Notes: a model not told the origin generated them from the letters alone. A DNA stretch of 64,000 bases from Adiantum capillus-veneris (GCA_014529385.2 CM043957.1:85067881-85131880), one strand, 5' to 3'; counted from the first letter of the stretch, positions 11,441 to 24,492 are shown. Numbers and translations: made by a program.

Positions 11441-12551
11441 ACAGGAAGAGGAAGAAGAAACATTCCATAGGAGAAAGAAATAGTTCCTCACTTATCATCA
11501 CTTTTCTTGCTAGCATAACTATGAAGGTGGAGAAGATGGCAAGATTAAACATTGAAGCATGGCTCTTGGTTGGATTTTCATTCCATAGCCAAGAGTGTTG
11601 GTGTAGGCACTCAACTTCTCAACAAGCTTGGAGAAGGAGGTGGAGTTCCTCTACTTTCACCAAGTGAAATGAATGAAAAAAATGAGTGTGTGAGAGGTGT
11701 ATACCCCCCCCCCCAATCATACCCCTTGATTGATTTTGTTCAGCCCTCCTTTTTTCTCAAGCCTGAAGCTCATTGGACCCCTCTCTCTCCTAGCCAATCA
11801 CCCGCACAATCCATTTCAAGCACATGGGTAGTATTTGGAAAAAGCTTGAAAATATCTAGATATTTGTTGAATTGAACTAGAAGCTCATTTAACCCCTCTT
11901 TAGCCCACCCAATGGGATTCAAGCACACATGTGGCTAAGAATAGGGAGAGTCTGACATGTGTCCATGTGCCCCTTGAGAAAGGGGTTGCCCTTTGGTTGA
12001 GTGGGAGGTTAAGTCAAAGATTCCCCTAACTTTGGGGCTTTCCCCCTCCTTTGTAGGGTCTCTTTTTGACTCAAGCACCTTACCCCCATGCATGGGAAGA
12101 TTCTCAAGCACCTTCCTCATCAAGCATGACAAGCACCTCAAGCACCTTATTCATCAAGCACGACAAGCACCTCAAGCACCTTAATCATCAAACACGAGAA
12201 TTACCTCAAGCACCCTAGTCAGCAAGCACGACAAGCATTCAAGCTTCGGTCGGGTTCCCACCTCAAGGTCAGCCCTAGCTTGCCTAAGGTCAAAGGAATT
12301 TTAACACTAACCATTGGAGGTCTTTAACAAAGCTAGCCCTAAGGTCTTTTAAGCTCCATTAGCTAGCCTTGCTCTTTGACATACCATCTCTTATTTGGAC
12401 CGCTTTACCATTGACCCCGTGTTGAGATAGAGATAGGTCCATGAGCACATGTCTATATTCTAACCCTTGTTCTCATTTATTATCCCACATTAAATGATCA
12501 GTTTAATATGAGAAAATCATTTGGGTTGGTTAGATATTAGATTTTATGACA
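11441..12551 (-). repeat. 3' LTR of element B, truncated
   Basis: It aligns with 18820-19928. The inner end, read on the minus strand, is TGTCATAAAATC, preceded by the purine-rich tract ttcaagagagaggtaa (about 12552-12567), the plus-strand primer. The other end is cut at about 11441. It contains a run of caagcacctcaagcacctt-type repeats (about 12095-12245). Confidence 0.85.
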
Positions 12552-12904
12552 TTACCTCTCTCTTGAAATCATAGTCTTCCTCGACTATGAAGTAGAATAG
12601 ATAAAGTTTTAGTCATTAGTCAATTTTTCTTAGCAGGTAGAGGATCCCTTTTTATCCTACAAAATCATTCCAAGATGGATGACTAATCCATTTGGTGCTT
12701 GGGAGACATCTGCCGCAAGCATGTCTGCTCTTTAGTCCATTTCATTCTTGCAAATAGAGTGCCAGATTCTACTTGGTGTTTGAGAGAAATCGTCATCACA
12801 AACATGATTCTAAGTATGCATACTACTTAAATTCGTGCACACTAAAAAGAGAATTAGTCTTATAAGACAAAAACATTGATCATTTAAAAGAAACATGTAC
12901 ATTT

Positions 12905-15535
12905 GCTTGCTCTAATGTAGCATTGTAAGCATTGACAATGTTCATACTATCCTTAAACTGTATTCCTTGCATCCATCTAGCATCTTCAAAAGGGTAAATT
13001 TTGAACTTAATAAGATACTCTCAGATAATCTTACCATGTCATAGTACCTTGTCTTCATTCCAAAGTATAGCTTCGGGTTGTAGCACCTCTTCTTGGTCTT
13101 CGATTTTGGGAGGGTCTTCAATAATTGGTTCTCTTGGTGGCTCTTCTTTGTAGGTATTAAGTAGGCTCACACGAAAAGAATTGTGGATGAGCCAATGGTT
13201 GGGCAACTTGAGTTGATGAGCCACCTCATTGATTGGCTTCAAATTTTGAAAAGGACCATAGTATCTTTTTGCTAGTTTAGCATAATACTTTTGATGGCCC
13301 GTAGGATTTTTGCCCATCGTTTGCCTCAATTGAACCTTGGGAAACTTAAGTAAGACCCAATCATTTTCTTTGAATGTTAAGGCCCTTTTGTGCTTGTCAA
13401 CATCAGCATTTTGCCTTTGTTGAGAGATGGATATAGCCTCTTTAATCTTTTGAAAATATTCTTGCAAGTCAGGGCTATACTCATCGGCAACGAAGATATT
13501 TCCATGTACTTTAAGTAGCAAGGGACTTTTAGGTCTTCACTCTATGATTTCAAATGGTGATTTTTCTGTAGAAGTATGGACTGTATTATTGTACGCATAC
13601 TCTATAAGAGGTAAGTAAATTTCCCATTGTGAGCGTTGATCTACTTCTGTAACATAGATCTTTAGTAGATCAAGAATCATAAGATTGGCTATTTCACTTT
13701 GGCCATCCATTTGTGGGTGATAGGCTGAAGAGAAATTCAATCTTGGACGTACATTTTCAAAGAGACGTTTCCAAAAATTATTGGTCATTATAGGATCTCT
13801 ATCTGACACGATGGGTGTTGGATATTCCAGGGTGCTTCCCTCTATCATACTTAGTCTTTTGGCATACCACACATTTTGAAACATACTCTTGTATGTCCAC
13901 TTTCATGGTAGGCCAATAAAAGTACGTCTCTACTCCTCAAAGAGTAGGTTGAATGTCTCTATGCCCCGCATAGGGAGGAGCATGGGATTCATACATGACT
14001 TTGTCACGAAGGGAGTGGGTAACACATAGCCTATTGTCATGGAGAAGATAACCATCCTATAAGGTGAATGGTTCCTCTTTATTCTCCAAAGCAAGGACTG
14101 ACATTATGTCTTTAAAGTTAGGGTCAATAGCATACTCATCTATCATAGAAGATAGATCATTGTGAGTTGCTATAGACACGATATTATTTTTTTGTCATCA
14201 TCAAAGTGCATCAGCCACTTGATTGTGCTTACCAACAATGTGAGAAATACGGAAGTAAAATTGTGAAAGAAAATTTTCCCAGCTTATTAGTTTGTTGGAA
14301 AGCTTGGTTTGCGTCATGAAGTACTTGGTCTCCATTTATTTTGAGTCAATTTGTAAAATAAATAGATTTCCCAATAGACAAGGCTTCCATGTGTCTAGGG
14401 CATGTAGAAAAACTAAAAACTCTTTCTCATAAATTCCCAAGGCCCGTTCATCCGTATTGAGCCTTCAGATCTCATATGTTATGGCATGCCCTTCTTGAAC
14501 CAAAACTCGTCCAAGGCAATCACCACAAGTATCACATTGGACCTCAAATGGCTTTGAGAGATACGGAAACATTAGGACTGGTTGGGAGGTAAGCTTCTCT
14601 TTGAGCTTGTCAAAGGAATTTTGCTCCTTAGCAATCCATGAATACTTAACGTTATTCTTTGTTAAGTCATGTAATGGTCCTGCTATTTGAGATAATTTTT
14701 ATATGAAGCATCTATAGTATATACACATACCAATAAAGCTTCTTAGCTCATGTAGATTCCTTGGATTAGGCCATGCTTTTATTACCTCCAACTTTGATGG
14801 ATCCATACAAATACCATCTTCAGAGACAATATAACCTAAGTATTTAATCTCTTGAAGGAAAAATTCACTTTACTTTTTGTTTGAGAAAAAGCTTGTTCTC
14901 CCTCAATGCTTGAAAAATCACTTCGAGATGTTGCTTGTATTCCTCCAAGGACTTGGAGTAGATGACGATATCATCAAAGAACACTCCAGTAAATTTGCGG
15001 TAGGGTCTAAAACTTTTATCCATTAATCGATTAAACATGGCTGGTGCATTAGTCAAGCCAAGAGGCATGACTAGATATTCATAAAGACTGAACTTTGTAT
15101 GAAACATGATGTTTAGTATATCTTCAGTCGCTATCCTAATTTGATGGTAGCCACTTTTAAGGTCAATCATACTGAAGTAGGTAGAGCCTTGTAGCCTATC
15201 TAACAAATCTTCTACCCGAGGCACGGGATTTTTTTTTTGATAGTGATATGGTTTAGTGCTTGATAGTCCACACACATACGGTATGTACCATCTTTCTTTT
15301 GCACTAAAAGGATTGCAGAACAAAATGGAGAGGACCTAGGCCTCCACATCCCTTTGTCTACGAATTCTTGTACTTTCCTCATAATCTCCTCTTGTTGAGC
15401 TTGGAAAACTCTATAAGGAGTCTTGTTAGGTGGTGAGCTTCCTGGTAGCAGCTCAATTCAATGGTCATCATCCCCTCATTTTGGAGGTAAGTCCATAGGG
15501 ATATCATCGATGAACACATCTTGGAATCATTTTAG
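12905..15535 (-). pseudogene. pol of element B (RT, RNase H, integrase, chromodomain)
   Basis: RT (14865-15323) contains GSTYFSMIDLKSGYHQI, MPLGLTNAPAMFNRLM and the catalytic VFFDDIVIYS. RNase H (about 14150-14700) has no long open frame and is badly broken. Integrase is seen at 13537-13884 (SDRDPIMTNNF and DGQSEIANL hold the second D and the E of the triad) and 13039-13521 (C-terminal domain). A chromodomain-like segment read from about 12905-13040 matches element A; chromodomains steer integration to marked chromatin. At about 15288-15300 B keeps the codons that element A has lost by a 2-base deletion. Not functional. Confidence 0.85.
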
Positions 15536-15539
15536 AAAG

Positions 15540-17433
15540 TTAGACAAAGTCTAACTCTTCTTGATTTCTACCTAGGGACTCTTTGACAAGAATCATACAC
15601 ATAGAAACTGATCTCTTCATCGATTTATCAAGAGCAAGAGTATTTACAAGTGGTATAGTACGACCAAACTCACTAGCATCTATATTTTTTCCCCTGTAGG
15701 TGAAGTAGATTCTCCTTTCATGGAACTTCATGTTGACAGCCATGCAATTGAACCATGGTGTCCCTAGGATAGCATCCTCATGCTGGAGAGGAGAGATTAA
15801 AATTTCTTCTTTGTCGACATAGCTTTGGACATGAAGCCTCAACTTCCCAATCAAGGAAGTAATAGAGGCTTGTTGTCCCTTGAAAGCGGTGTCAGCCGTT
15901 ACAACATCTCTCATCTCAAAAGCTTGAATGCCAAACTTGGTGGCCAACTCCATTGATATGAAGTTGTGAGTAGATCCAGGGTCAAACAAGATGAAGGCAT
16001 CATGCTTTCTTACCTTTCCCCAAGCATAGCAGAGAAGTAAACCTTTGAAATGAGCGTCCTCTTTTGGAGCTTCAATGGTGAAAGCTCTAGGAGTTTCATT
16101 ATGAGCATTTCTCTTGGGGCAAGAACGATAGCCATGTCCTTTTTCCCACACTTAAAACGTTTGTGGTCCTTGGGAAAAGCTTCAAGCTCTTCAAAAGAGA
16201 GTTTTTTTTTACCTTTGTAAACTCCCCTCTCCTTGGACCGATTGTCGTCGTTGTTGGAATGGCCTTGCGAAGAATTTTGGGCATTGGTTTTCCCCTTTGC
16301 ATCACTTTTTTCTTTGCTTTCCATGGGTTTGATATTCCTTCTATCCCCTTGTTGGAAATTGATATGCGAAGCAACCATAGTGTGGTGGATTATTTCGGTG
16401 ATAGAACTAGGACATTGGGAGTTGACATACTCGGCCATCTCTTCCGGTAATCCCGCACAAAATTGTTGCTTTTGCTCGGTGAAGTCTATCTTTTAAAAGA
16501 CAATATCCTTGATATGTAAATCCCAAAACTTGTCCACATATTTGTGGATAGACTCATGAGAGAGAAGCTTCAAACTGCACCATTCGGTGAGCACTTTGTC
16601 CTTTGCATTCCATGCAAGGAATTGCTTCATGATGGAAACTTGTAGAGTTTTCCATGTCTTTTGGGCTTCGTCGTTGCCACGAAGGCTAGCCCACCATTGA
16701 CGAGCCAATTTTTGGAAGTGCATAGCTGCATGGTGTAGCTTGGAGGACTCTACAAAGCCCTCATCTCCAAAGGCCACATCAAATTGCTGATGAAGGCCAA
16801 TACTTTCTTGGTAGCACCAAATGTGCCATCATAGGTGAGAAAAGAGATACTCCTTCCTCCCTCTTTGAACTTCTTGAGATTTTGTGACCTTTGACATGCA
16901 GGGTAAGATTTGTGATGTCCTCCCCTCTTGTGTTCTCTAGGAGAATAGCCATAGCTTTCATCGGAAGAGGAGAAAGGTGAAGAAGAAGGAGAAGAGGGTG
17001 ACCTCTTTCTTGCCCTTTTCTTCCTTTTTTTCCTCTCTTACCTTTTGGAGTGACGAGGAGGACTATGGGTTGACCATTTCCTCTTGGGAGGAGTTGGCGA
17101 TGGTTTAGTCCGCCATCTTTGTGCAGCCACATCTTTGGAGGAACTTAGGGATTAATTATTTTCTTGTTCTTTGGATTCCTCCTCTCATATGGGAGAGACT
17201 CTTCTTTTGGGGGTCTCATCAAGAGGCCTACTAATTTCTCTCTCCTCTTGGAGAGGAAAGAAAATTCCATAAGCACGAAATTGTTGAGTAACTTCGGCTT
17301 GCAAAGCGTCCATAGCTTGTCGCAACCTAGTGACAAGATAATTGACAAACATGGGGGCATCATCATTAGCACATTCATGTGCAAAATCAAAGTTGTCAAT
17401 GTTCATTCTACGCTCTTGGTTATTGTCAACCAT
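15540..17433 (-). pseudogene. gag and protease of element B
   Basis: Gag starts at the methionine near 17433 (VDNNQERRMNIDNFDFAHE), matching element A. An arginine/serine-rich linker follows, then the capsid-type domain (16493-16777: FQKLARQWWASLRGN, YVDKFWDLH). The single zinc knuckle is split by a frameshift near 16140. The protease (15540-16060) carries FILFDPGSTHNFIS: the usual D-S/T-G reads D-P-G, also seen in element A. At least three frameshifts break the gene. Confidence 0.85.
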
Positions 17434-17436
17434 GTT

Positions 17437-18403
17437 AACAAAATTTGTGTGTTTACTTAGTGTATTATTTGGCAATTAAAAACCTTAGTTGCTACTTCTC
17501 TTATTCTTTGAAAATTAGTACTTAAGCATCTACACCCACGGCTCGAATTGGTTAATTATAGAGAGTAGTGGAGTGGGTCTAACATAGCATAGTTGCCGAG
17601 GGATAGCTCCTTTTGGACTTCTTATGACTCAATAATGGTAATGCCGTAGGCAAGTCTAAAAATACTCCATTATTAAGACCAAAGCTCCCGAGTTGTGTGC
17701 CATATCCCACATAGTGGGCTCAACGAAATCGATAATAGATCCCATTCCCACTTACCCTAATATAATTAACAAAATAAACCATTTATAGTATACTTAAGAA
17801 CCTTTCTTCTTAAGCAAGAAAAGAGAAACCAAATGCTCTGATACCAATGTAATGCTAATGGCCTATGAACTTTGAGAGTAGCGGAATTAGGAAATTACAC
17901 TAAATCACTTTTGTGAGATTACTTTGTGAGCATAGCGGGTGAACTTAATTGGTGGTAGCAACATAAACATGGTACTTTGTTAACTTGGCATTAACAAAAT
18001 TTGTGTGTTTACTTAGTGTATTATTTGGCAATTAAAAACCTTAGTTGCTACTCCTCTTAGCCTTTGAAAATTAGTACTTAAGCATCTACACCCACGGCTT
18101 GAATTGGTTCATTATAGAGAGTAGTGGAGTGGGTCTAACATAGCAGAGTTGTCGAGGGATAGCTCCTTTTGGACTTATTATGGCTCAATAATGGTAAAGC
18201 CGTAGGCAAGTCTAAAAAGACTCCATTATTAAGACCAAAGCTCCCGAGTTGTGCGCCATATCCCACATAGTGGGCTCAACAAAATTGATAATAGATCCCA
18301 TTCCCACTTACCCTGATATAATTAACAAAATCAACCATATATAGTCTACTTAAGAACCTTTCTTCTTAAGCAAGAAAAGAGAAACCAAATGCTCTGATAC
18401 CAA
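17437..18403 (-). repeat. Leader of element B with tandem duplication and two primer sites
   Basis: A unit of about 555 bp occurs twice (roughly 17437-17992 and 17993-18545). It contains the leader, a primer-binding site and the last 150 or so bases of the LTR. Minus-strand primer sites complementary to the 3' end of initiator tRNA-Met (TGGTATCAGAGC) occur at 17835-17846 and 18391-18402. Only the second adjoins the full LTR, so a partial LTR end (about 17848-17992) sits between two leaders. Confidence 0.85.
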
Positions 18404-19928
18404 TGGCCTATGAACTTTGAGAGTAGCGGAATTAGGAAATTACACTAAATCACTTTTGTGAGATTACTTTGTGAGCATAGCGGGTGAACTTAATTGATGG
18501 TAGCAACATAAACATGGTACTTTGTTAACTTGGCATGAACAATACTTTTGTAAGAGAGAGCGTTTAGAGAACATGACAACCGTTGAGTACCAAATTTATG
18601 CGGAGCCGGTGCCCCCTCCAATAGGCATTTGTATCATAGTTTTTCCCATCAAGAGAGACTTGGTACAATACAATATTTATGTTCCTCATGACCAAGGTGA
18701 TGCAATGAAGATGTAAATCTTCATGCATCATGAGCATAGCATAAACTTTGTAGAAAGCATTAACTATCCCAAGCCTCAGTCCCAAGGCCACAAACACCTT
18801 AGAAGGTGGATAGAGCTAGTGGGGAATGAGGGTAGGAAAGAGGAAGAAGAAACATTCCATAGGAGAAAGAAATAGTTCCTCACTTATCATCACTCTTCTT
18901 GCTAGCATATAAGGTGGAGAAGATGGAAAAATTAAGCATTGAAGCATGGCTCTTGGTTGGATTTTCATTCCATAGCCAAGACTGTTGGTGTAGGCACTCA
19001 ACTTCTCAACAAGCTTGGAGAAGAAGGTGGAGTTCCTCTACTTTCACCAAGTGAGAATGAATGAAAAAAATGACTGTGTGAGAGGTGTATACCCTCCAAT
19101 CATACCCCTTGCTTGCTTTGGGTGAGCCCTTCTTTTTTCTCAAGCCTGAAGCTCATTGGACCCCTCTCTCTCCTAGCCAATCACCTGCACAATCCATTTC
19201 AAGCACATGGGTAGTCTTTGGACAAGTGTCCTCCTTACCCCTTTGAGAGGGTAATCTTGAAAATGTTTAGATATTTGTGGAATTCAACTAGAAGCTCATT
19301 GGACCCCTCTTTAGCCCACCCAATAGGATTCAAGCACACCATGTGGTAAGCATGGGGAGATTATGACATGTGTCCATGTGCCCCTTGAGAAAGGGGATTC
19401 CCTTTGGTTGAGTGGGAGGTTAAGTCAAAGATTCCCCTAACTTTGGGGCCTTTCCCCTCCTTTGTAGGGTCTCTTTTTACTCAAGAACCTTACCCCCCAT
19501 GCATGGGAAGCTTCTCAAGCACCTTCCTCATCAAGAATGTCAAACACCTCAAGAACCTTAGTCATCAAGAAAGACAAGCACCTTAGTCAACAAGCATGAC
19601 AAGCACCTCAGTTAGAAAGCACAACAAGCACGTCAAGGTTCCCACCTCAAGCATAGCCTGAGCTTGCCTAAGGTCAAAGGAATTTTAACACTAACCATTG
19701 GAGGTCTTTAATGAAGCTAACCCTAAGGTCTTTTAAGCTCCATTAGCTAGCCTTGCTCTTTGAAATCCCATCTCTTATTTGGACCCATTTACCATTGGCC
19801 CTGTGTTGAGATAGATCTGTAAGCACATTTCTATATTCTAACCCTTCTTTCCGTTTATTATCCCACATTAATGATCAGTTTAATATGATAAAATCATTTG
19901 GGTTGGTTAGATATTAGATTTTATGACA
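18404..19928 (-). repeat. 5' LTR of element B, complete
   Basis: It is 1525 bp, TG...CA when read on the minus strand, from TGTCATAAAATC at 19928 to ..GGCCA at 18404, one base from the tRNA-Met primer site. It shares its start, its minisatellite and its U5 end with the LTRs of element A. Confidence 0.9.
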
Positions 19929-21711
19929 ACTTTATTGATGTGCTTGCATGTTTTGGCCATATGTTCTTATGTGGCACCAGTTCAAGATGCTATCCCAAAG
20001 GTGGTGCTAGAAGAAGCTACTCCTGATGCCCACAATTTGGACACTAGCATTCACTGCAATGACCAAACAAATCCACATGGTGAGGAAGAGTCGCATGTGG
20101 ACAATGAGGGCCTTCTAGCTATGAAGGTAGACCCCTCTATATAGACAGTAACAGTTGAGCCACCACTAGCTGAAAGAGGTCCAAAGGAACATGGAGACAT
20201 TGACCATGCATAGAAAATAGCACGAGGAGGGAGTGGATATAGTGGAACACATGCTGGTTGATGATGCAAATCCAGATCTCCCATCTTTCGGAGTGACATG
20301 TTGAAGGTGTCAATGAAGCGTAAGAAAAACAACAATGGCATTGGACCTGTCAAATTATAGGCAATGTTGAGGCTGATGCCAAGGTTTACAACATAGCTAG
20401 ACCTTCCAAAAAGACTAGACCTTTGGAGTCCACGCGCTCAAATCAACATGCTTAGCGGGCTCCAGTTGAGAGTGATGATGAGTCGTACTTTAGTAAATGT
20501 CTTGTAAATGTTAAAATTAATGCATTTTATGATGTGAGAGTATGAGGTAGCCTAAATAATTTTTTTAGCATCCATGTCTCTACTTCAACACATGATCAAC
20601 AACATACTCAATGAATTTCTTTCTGGTTTCAGGTGCAAATGAAAAACTAAGAGAGAGGGAAGCACTCAAATCACCTCCTACCATGAAGAAGGATCCCAAA
20701 AAAGTAGTCCCCTCCTCAATCCTTCTAATATTTACCACCGCCCAAGCCTCGATTTTGCAAAATGAATTTTCACATTGAAGACACACCATTCTTCTTCAAT
20801 TGTAATGACAAGAATATGTGATTCTTGATTTTGAATGCAACAACAATCTTTTTGTTGGCCGCTATTTTCTTGTCACTATTATGTTTCATAAGTGGTGTTT
20901 TTTGGTCAAATAGTGCCTTGTATTTATTTTTCAATGTTGAATTTTTTTTACAGATTGTCCAAAGGAAAAAGGGGCCCTCAAGTTGCTCGTAGAGGAAATT
21001 ATCATCATCAGAGAACCTCCAAAGTATATTCCCCCGGCTATCTTCTTGGGCCTTGCCATTTGATGATCCAAAATTTTGTGTACACCTAACAAGGATGACC
21101 CTTCACCTGCCTCTGATATTGAATCTATCTGTGGGATGGGTTTCTAACCTCACTCCTATCTTATTGCAGACATAGCGAGAACCACAAACATAATTGTCAA
21201 TCCATGGGACAAAGCTGACTCAACTAGTGCATAGAGGCTACAAGAGGGTTTCAATCTCTTGGAAAACAACAAACAACTCACATCTAACACAAGCTACACT
21301 CAAATGACCTATGTCATCAAAAGCTAGTCACTAATCGTCAAACAAAACATGACCGTTACAACATCAAACGCATCCAAATGTTACGAAACTTCTAGGACAA
21401 GTATATAAGACCTAAGAACACTTGCTCCTCCCCACCCGTCCAAGCTTGTCCTATCTCTGACACTCTCTCTCTTGTCTTAGTAAACAAAGCCTCATCATTA
21501 TTCTATTACAATGGACAAATGCAACATCATCTCTCACATCAAAAACAACTTCGGACCAATGAAGATGTTGCAGCAAATTGAACCTCATTAATAAATTCAA
21601 CGACAAATGAAGATGATCAGCCCATAAACAACCAATCAAAAACCTTCCACAGCCTCCACAAACACTTTTCAATAGTGCCCGAGGACGGACACTAAAATCA
21701 AAAGGGGGGAA
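19929..21711 (+). other. Internal remains of retroelement H, with a possible LINE scrap
   Basis: The right edge is a typical polypurine tract (aaaatcaaaagggggga, 21694-21710) followed by TGTTAACTTAGACGG, so this should be the 3' internal end of a plus-strand LTR element. I recognise no gag or pol in it. A short + frame (about 19923-20144) is acidic with no domain. A minus-strand frame at 20580-20789 includes FMVGGDLSAS followed by KKFIEYV, faintly like a LINE endonuclease, but too short to assert. Confidence 0.4.
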
Positions 21712-21816
21712 TGTTAACTTAGACGGCGTTAGTTACTAGAAGTTGCTAAAGGCCTAAGCCTTACGGATGCACATTGACGATCAACATGAAGGAGCAGTAA
21801 ATATTGGAGTTACACA
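21712..21816 (+). repeat. Start of the H LTR, split by element A
   Basis: It begins TGTTAACTTAGACGG directly after a polypurine tract and ends at ACACA (21812-21816), the target duplication of element A. The rest of this LTR continues at 37508. Joined, the LTR would be about 0.9 kb with its TATA box near 37701. Confidence 0.65.
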
Positions 21817-23388
21817 TGTCATAAAATCTAATATCTAACCAACCCAAATGATTTTCTCATATTAAATTGATCACTTAATGTGGGAGAATAAACGGGAGCA
21901 AGTGTTAAGATATAGATATGTGCTTATAGATCTATCTCAACACGGGGCCAATAGTAAAGGGGCCCAAATGGGAGATGGTCTATCAAGAGCAAGGCTAACC
22001 AATGGAGCATAAGACCTTAGGGTTAGCTTCATTGAAGACCTCCAATAATGTGTGAAAAACTCCTTTGACCTTAGGTAAGCTAGGGCTGAGCTTGAGGTGG
22101 GAACCCGGCCCAAGCTCGAGGTGCTTGACCTGCTTGAGGTGCTTGTTGTGCTTGAGGTGTTTGTCCTGCTTGAGGTGCTTGATTAAGGTGCTTGAGGTGC
22201 CTTGACATGCTTGCCTGAGATGCTTGTGGGAATACCCCCTAGTCCAAGTGCTTTGTCATGCTTGATGACTAAGGTGCTTGAGCTCCTAAAGTCAAAAATA
22301 TCCCTACAAGGAGGGGGGCGAGCCTACAAGGGGGGGGGGATGAGAGAGAACACACACACCCACACACAAGGGAAGCCCCAGCTTGAAGAGGCAGCAAGGA
22401 CACTTGTCAAGTTCCTCCTCATGTTGCCCTCATGGTGTGCCTGAAGCCTATTGGTTGGCCACCCAAGGGGTCCAATGATAATTTAGGATATTTAATTAAT
22501 TGATTTTGCATTTATCAAGTCCTCTCTCTCAAAGGGGAAAGGGGGACACTTGTCCCAAGGCTACTCCTGTTGCTTGTAATGGCTCCTGCTTGTGATTGGC
22601 TAGGCCTGAAGGGGTCCAATGAGCTTCAAGCATGAGCTACAAGGGGGGGTCTCGACCCAAGCAAGCTAGGGGGGTGCTTAGGGGGTATACTCACCCACAC
22701 ACACTCACAAGCACTCTCATGGTGTGCTATGCAAAGTGCAAGAGCTCCCTCTCCAAGCAAGTAGAGGTTGAGAGTCTACACCAACACTCTTGGCTATGGA
22801 GTGCAAATCCAACCAAGAGCCATGCTTCAATGCTTGAGCTTGTCATCTCCTTCTTCTTCATTACTATGCTATTATGTATGCTAGCTCAAGAGTTATGATA
22901 AGTGAGGAACTAGCTCTTTCTCGTATGAAATGTTTCTTCTTCCTCTTCCCTACCCTCATTCGCTGCTAGCTCTCTCCACCTTCGAAGGTGTTTGAGGTCT
23001 TGGGACTGAGGCTTGGTATAGTTAAAGTTTTCTTCAAGTTTAGGTTATGCTATGATGGTGATGCATGAAGCTTTCCATCTTCATTGCTTCACCTAGGTCA
23101 CAAGGAACACAAAGAATGTATTGTAACAAGTCTCTCTTTATGGGAGAAATCATAATACAAATGCCTATTGGAGGGGGGACCGGATCCACATAAATCCGGT
23201 CCTCAACTGTTGTCATGCTCTCTAAATTCTCTCTCTTGCAAAAGTATTGTCTATGCCAGGTTAACTAATTGCTATGATTATGTTGCTATTTTCAATTATG
23301 TCTACCCGCTATGCTCACAAAATCATTTCTTGAAAGTATTCTCATTAAATTCCGCTACTCTCAGATTGAATAGGCAAATTACATTTCA
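21817..23388 (+). repeat. 5' LTR of element A
   Basis: It is 1572 bp, from TGTCATAAAATC to ..CATTTCA, one base before the primer site. It carries a minisatellite built on cttgaggtgcttg (about 22114-22226). An open frame at 22632-22898 recurs in the 3' LTR only because the LTRs are copies, and is not called as a gene. Confidence 0.93.
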
Positions 23389-23389
23389 T

Positions 23390-23401
23390 TGGTATCAGAG
23401 C
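23390..23401 (+). other. Primer-binding site for initiator tRNA-Met, element A
   Basis: TGGTATCAGAGC, one base after the LTR end, is the standard plant tRNA-iMet primer site at which minus-strand cDNA synthesis starts. Confidence 0.95.
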
Positions 23402-23779
23402 ATTTGGTTTCTCTTTTCTTGCTTAAGAAGAGAGGTCCTTAAGTAGCCTATAAATGGTTGATGTTGTTAATTATAATAGAGTAAGTGGAACTGGGATCTA
23501 ATATCGGTTTTGTTAAGCCCACTATGTGGGGGATGGTGCACACCTCGGGAGCTTTGGACTTAATAATGGATTCATTTTAGACTTGCCTACGGCTTTACCA
23601 TTATTGAGCCATAAGAAGTCCAAAAGGAGCTAGCCCTTGGTAACTCTGCTATGTTAGACCTACTCCTCTACTCTCTATAATTAACCACTTTGAGCCGTGG
23701 GTGTAGATACTTAAGAGCCGATTTTCAAAGGCTAAGAGGAGTGGCAACTAAGGTTTTGTATTGCCAAAGCATACACTAA

Positions 23780-23930
23780 CACTACAAGAGGCTCTTCATA
23801 TTAGCGACGCTCACACAGCGACGCTCAAAAAAAAAATTCCGGGCGTCGCTATGAGCGTCGCAAATTTCTTTGTAAATTTGCGACGCTCATAGCGATGCTT
23901 ATAGAGACGCTCATAGCGACGCCGGCTGGG
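23780..23930 (+). repeat. 5' terminal and subterminal repeats of the CACTA element
   Basis: The terminal inverted repeat is followed by about nine copies of gcgacgctca/tgagcgtcgc in both orientations. These are where the element's DNA-binding protein is expected to act. Within it lies a perfect 22-bp inverted repeat with a 6-base loop (23846-23867 and 23874-23895). Confidence 0.93.
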
Positions 23931-24008
23931 GTGAAAAAATAACCGAGCGCGCCCAAAAACTCAGATCTCAGATCTGAGTTTTTCGGCGCCCTCAAGCAAG
24001 GACCAGGT

Positions 24009-24019
24009 AACGCTCTCCC

Positions 24020-24058
<39 letters not shown>

Positions 24059-24155
24059 CTTCTCCACACACACACACACACACACACACGAGGAGAGGAA
24101 GGAGAGCCAGGTATGCTCCTTCCCTCTCCTCATTCTCATGTTCCCTTCCCCTCTT

Positions 24156-24201
<46 letters not shown>

Positions 24202-24205
24202 TGTT

Positions 24206-24263
<58 letters not shown>

Positions 24264-24492
24264 AACAAAAACAAAAACGCACACACACATACATAAACAA
24301 AGAATGCACACACACATTGAGAGAGAAAAAGAGAGAGAGAGCATGCATAAACAAAAAATGCACGCATTGAGAGAGGAAAAGAGAGAGAGAACATGCATAA
24401 ACAAAAAACGCAAACATTGAGAGAGGAAAAGAGAGAGAAAACATGCATACGATCCAAAAAAACGCACACACATTGAGAGAGAAAGAGAGAGA
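24009..24492. repeat. Cluster of TC, CA and GA microsatellites and a 55-bp tandem repeat
   Basis: In order: (TC)n at about 24023-24054, (CA)n at 24065-24089, (CA)n at 24176-24200, (GA)n at 24209-24259, then three to four tandem copies of a roughly 55-base unit with gcatgcataaacaaaaaa and gagagaggaaaagagag (about 24300-24490). The long open frames across it are low-complexity artefacts. Confidence 0.9.

Larger units (their letters stand above)
11441..19928 (-). mobile_element. Decayed Ty3/gypsy chromovirus (element B)
   Basis: On the minus strand the order is LTR (18404-19928), primer site, duplicated leader, gag, protease, RT, RNase H, integrase with chromodomain, purine tract, LTR. Its proteins and LTRs are clearly the same family as element A, which lies on the other strand to the right. 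The left (3') LTR lacks its last 400 or so bases at 11441, so no target duplication can be read. Many frameshifts and stops show that it is old or was long inactive. Confidence 0.9.

Noticed and set aside
19923-20144. Host protein-coding gene on the + strand
   Set aside because: Starts within the B LTR end, is short, has no domain and no supporting exons.
20580-20789. LINE endonuclease gene
   Set aside because: Only a GGD-like motif and short similarity; not enough to call a LINE.
22632-22898. Open frame recurring at 36793-37017, seemingly conserved
   Set aside because: It lies within the two LTRs of element A; the match reflects LTR identity, and no domain is present.
23961-24473. Long open frames of serine/leucine or arginine/glutamate repeats
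   Set aside because: They are translations of the TC, GA and CA microsatellites in the CACTA 5' region; all frames of such repeats stay open.
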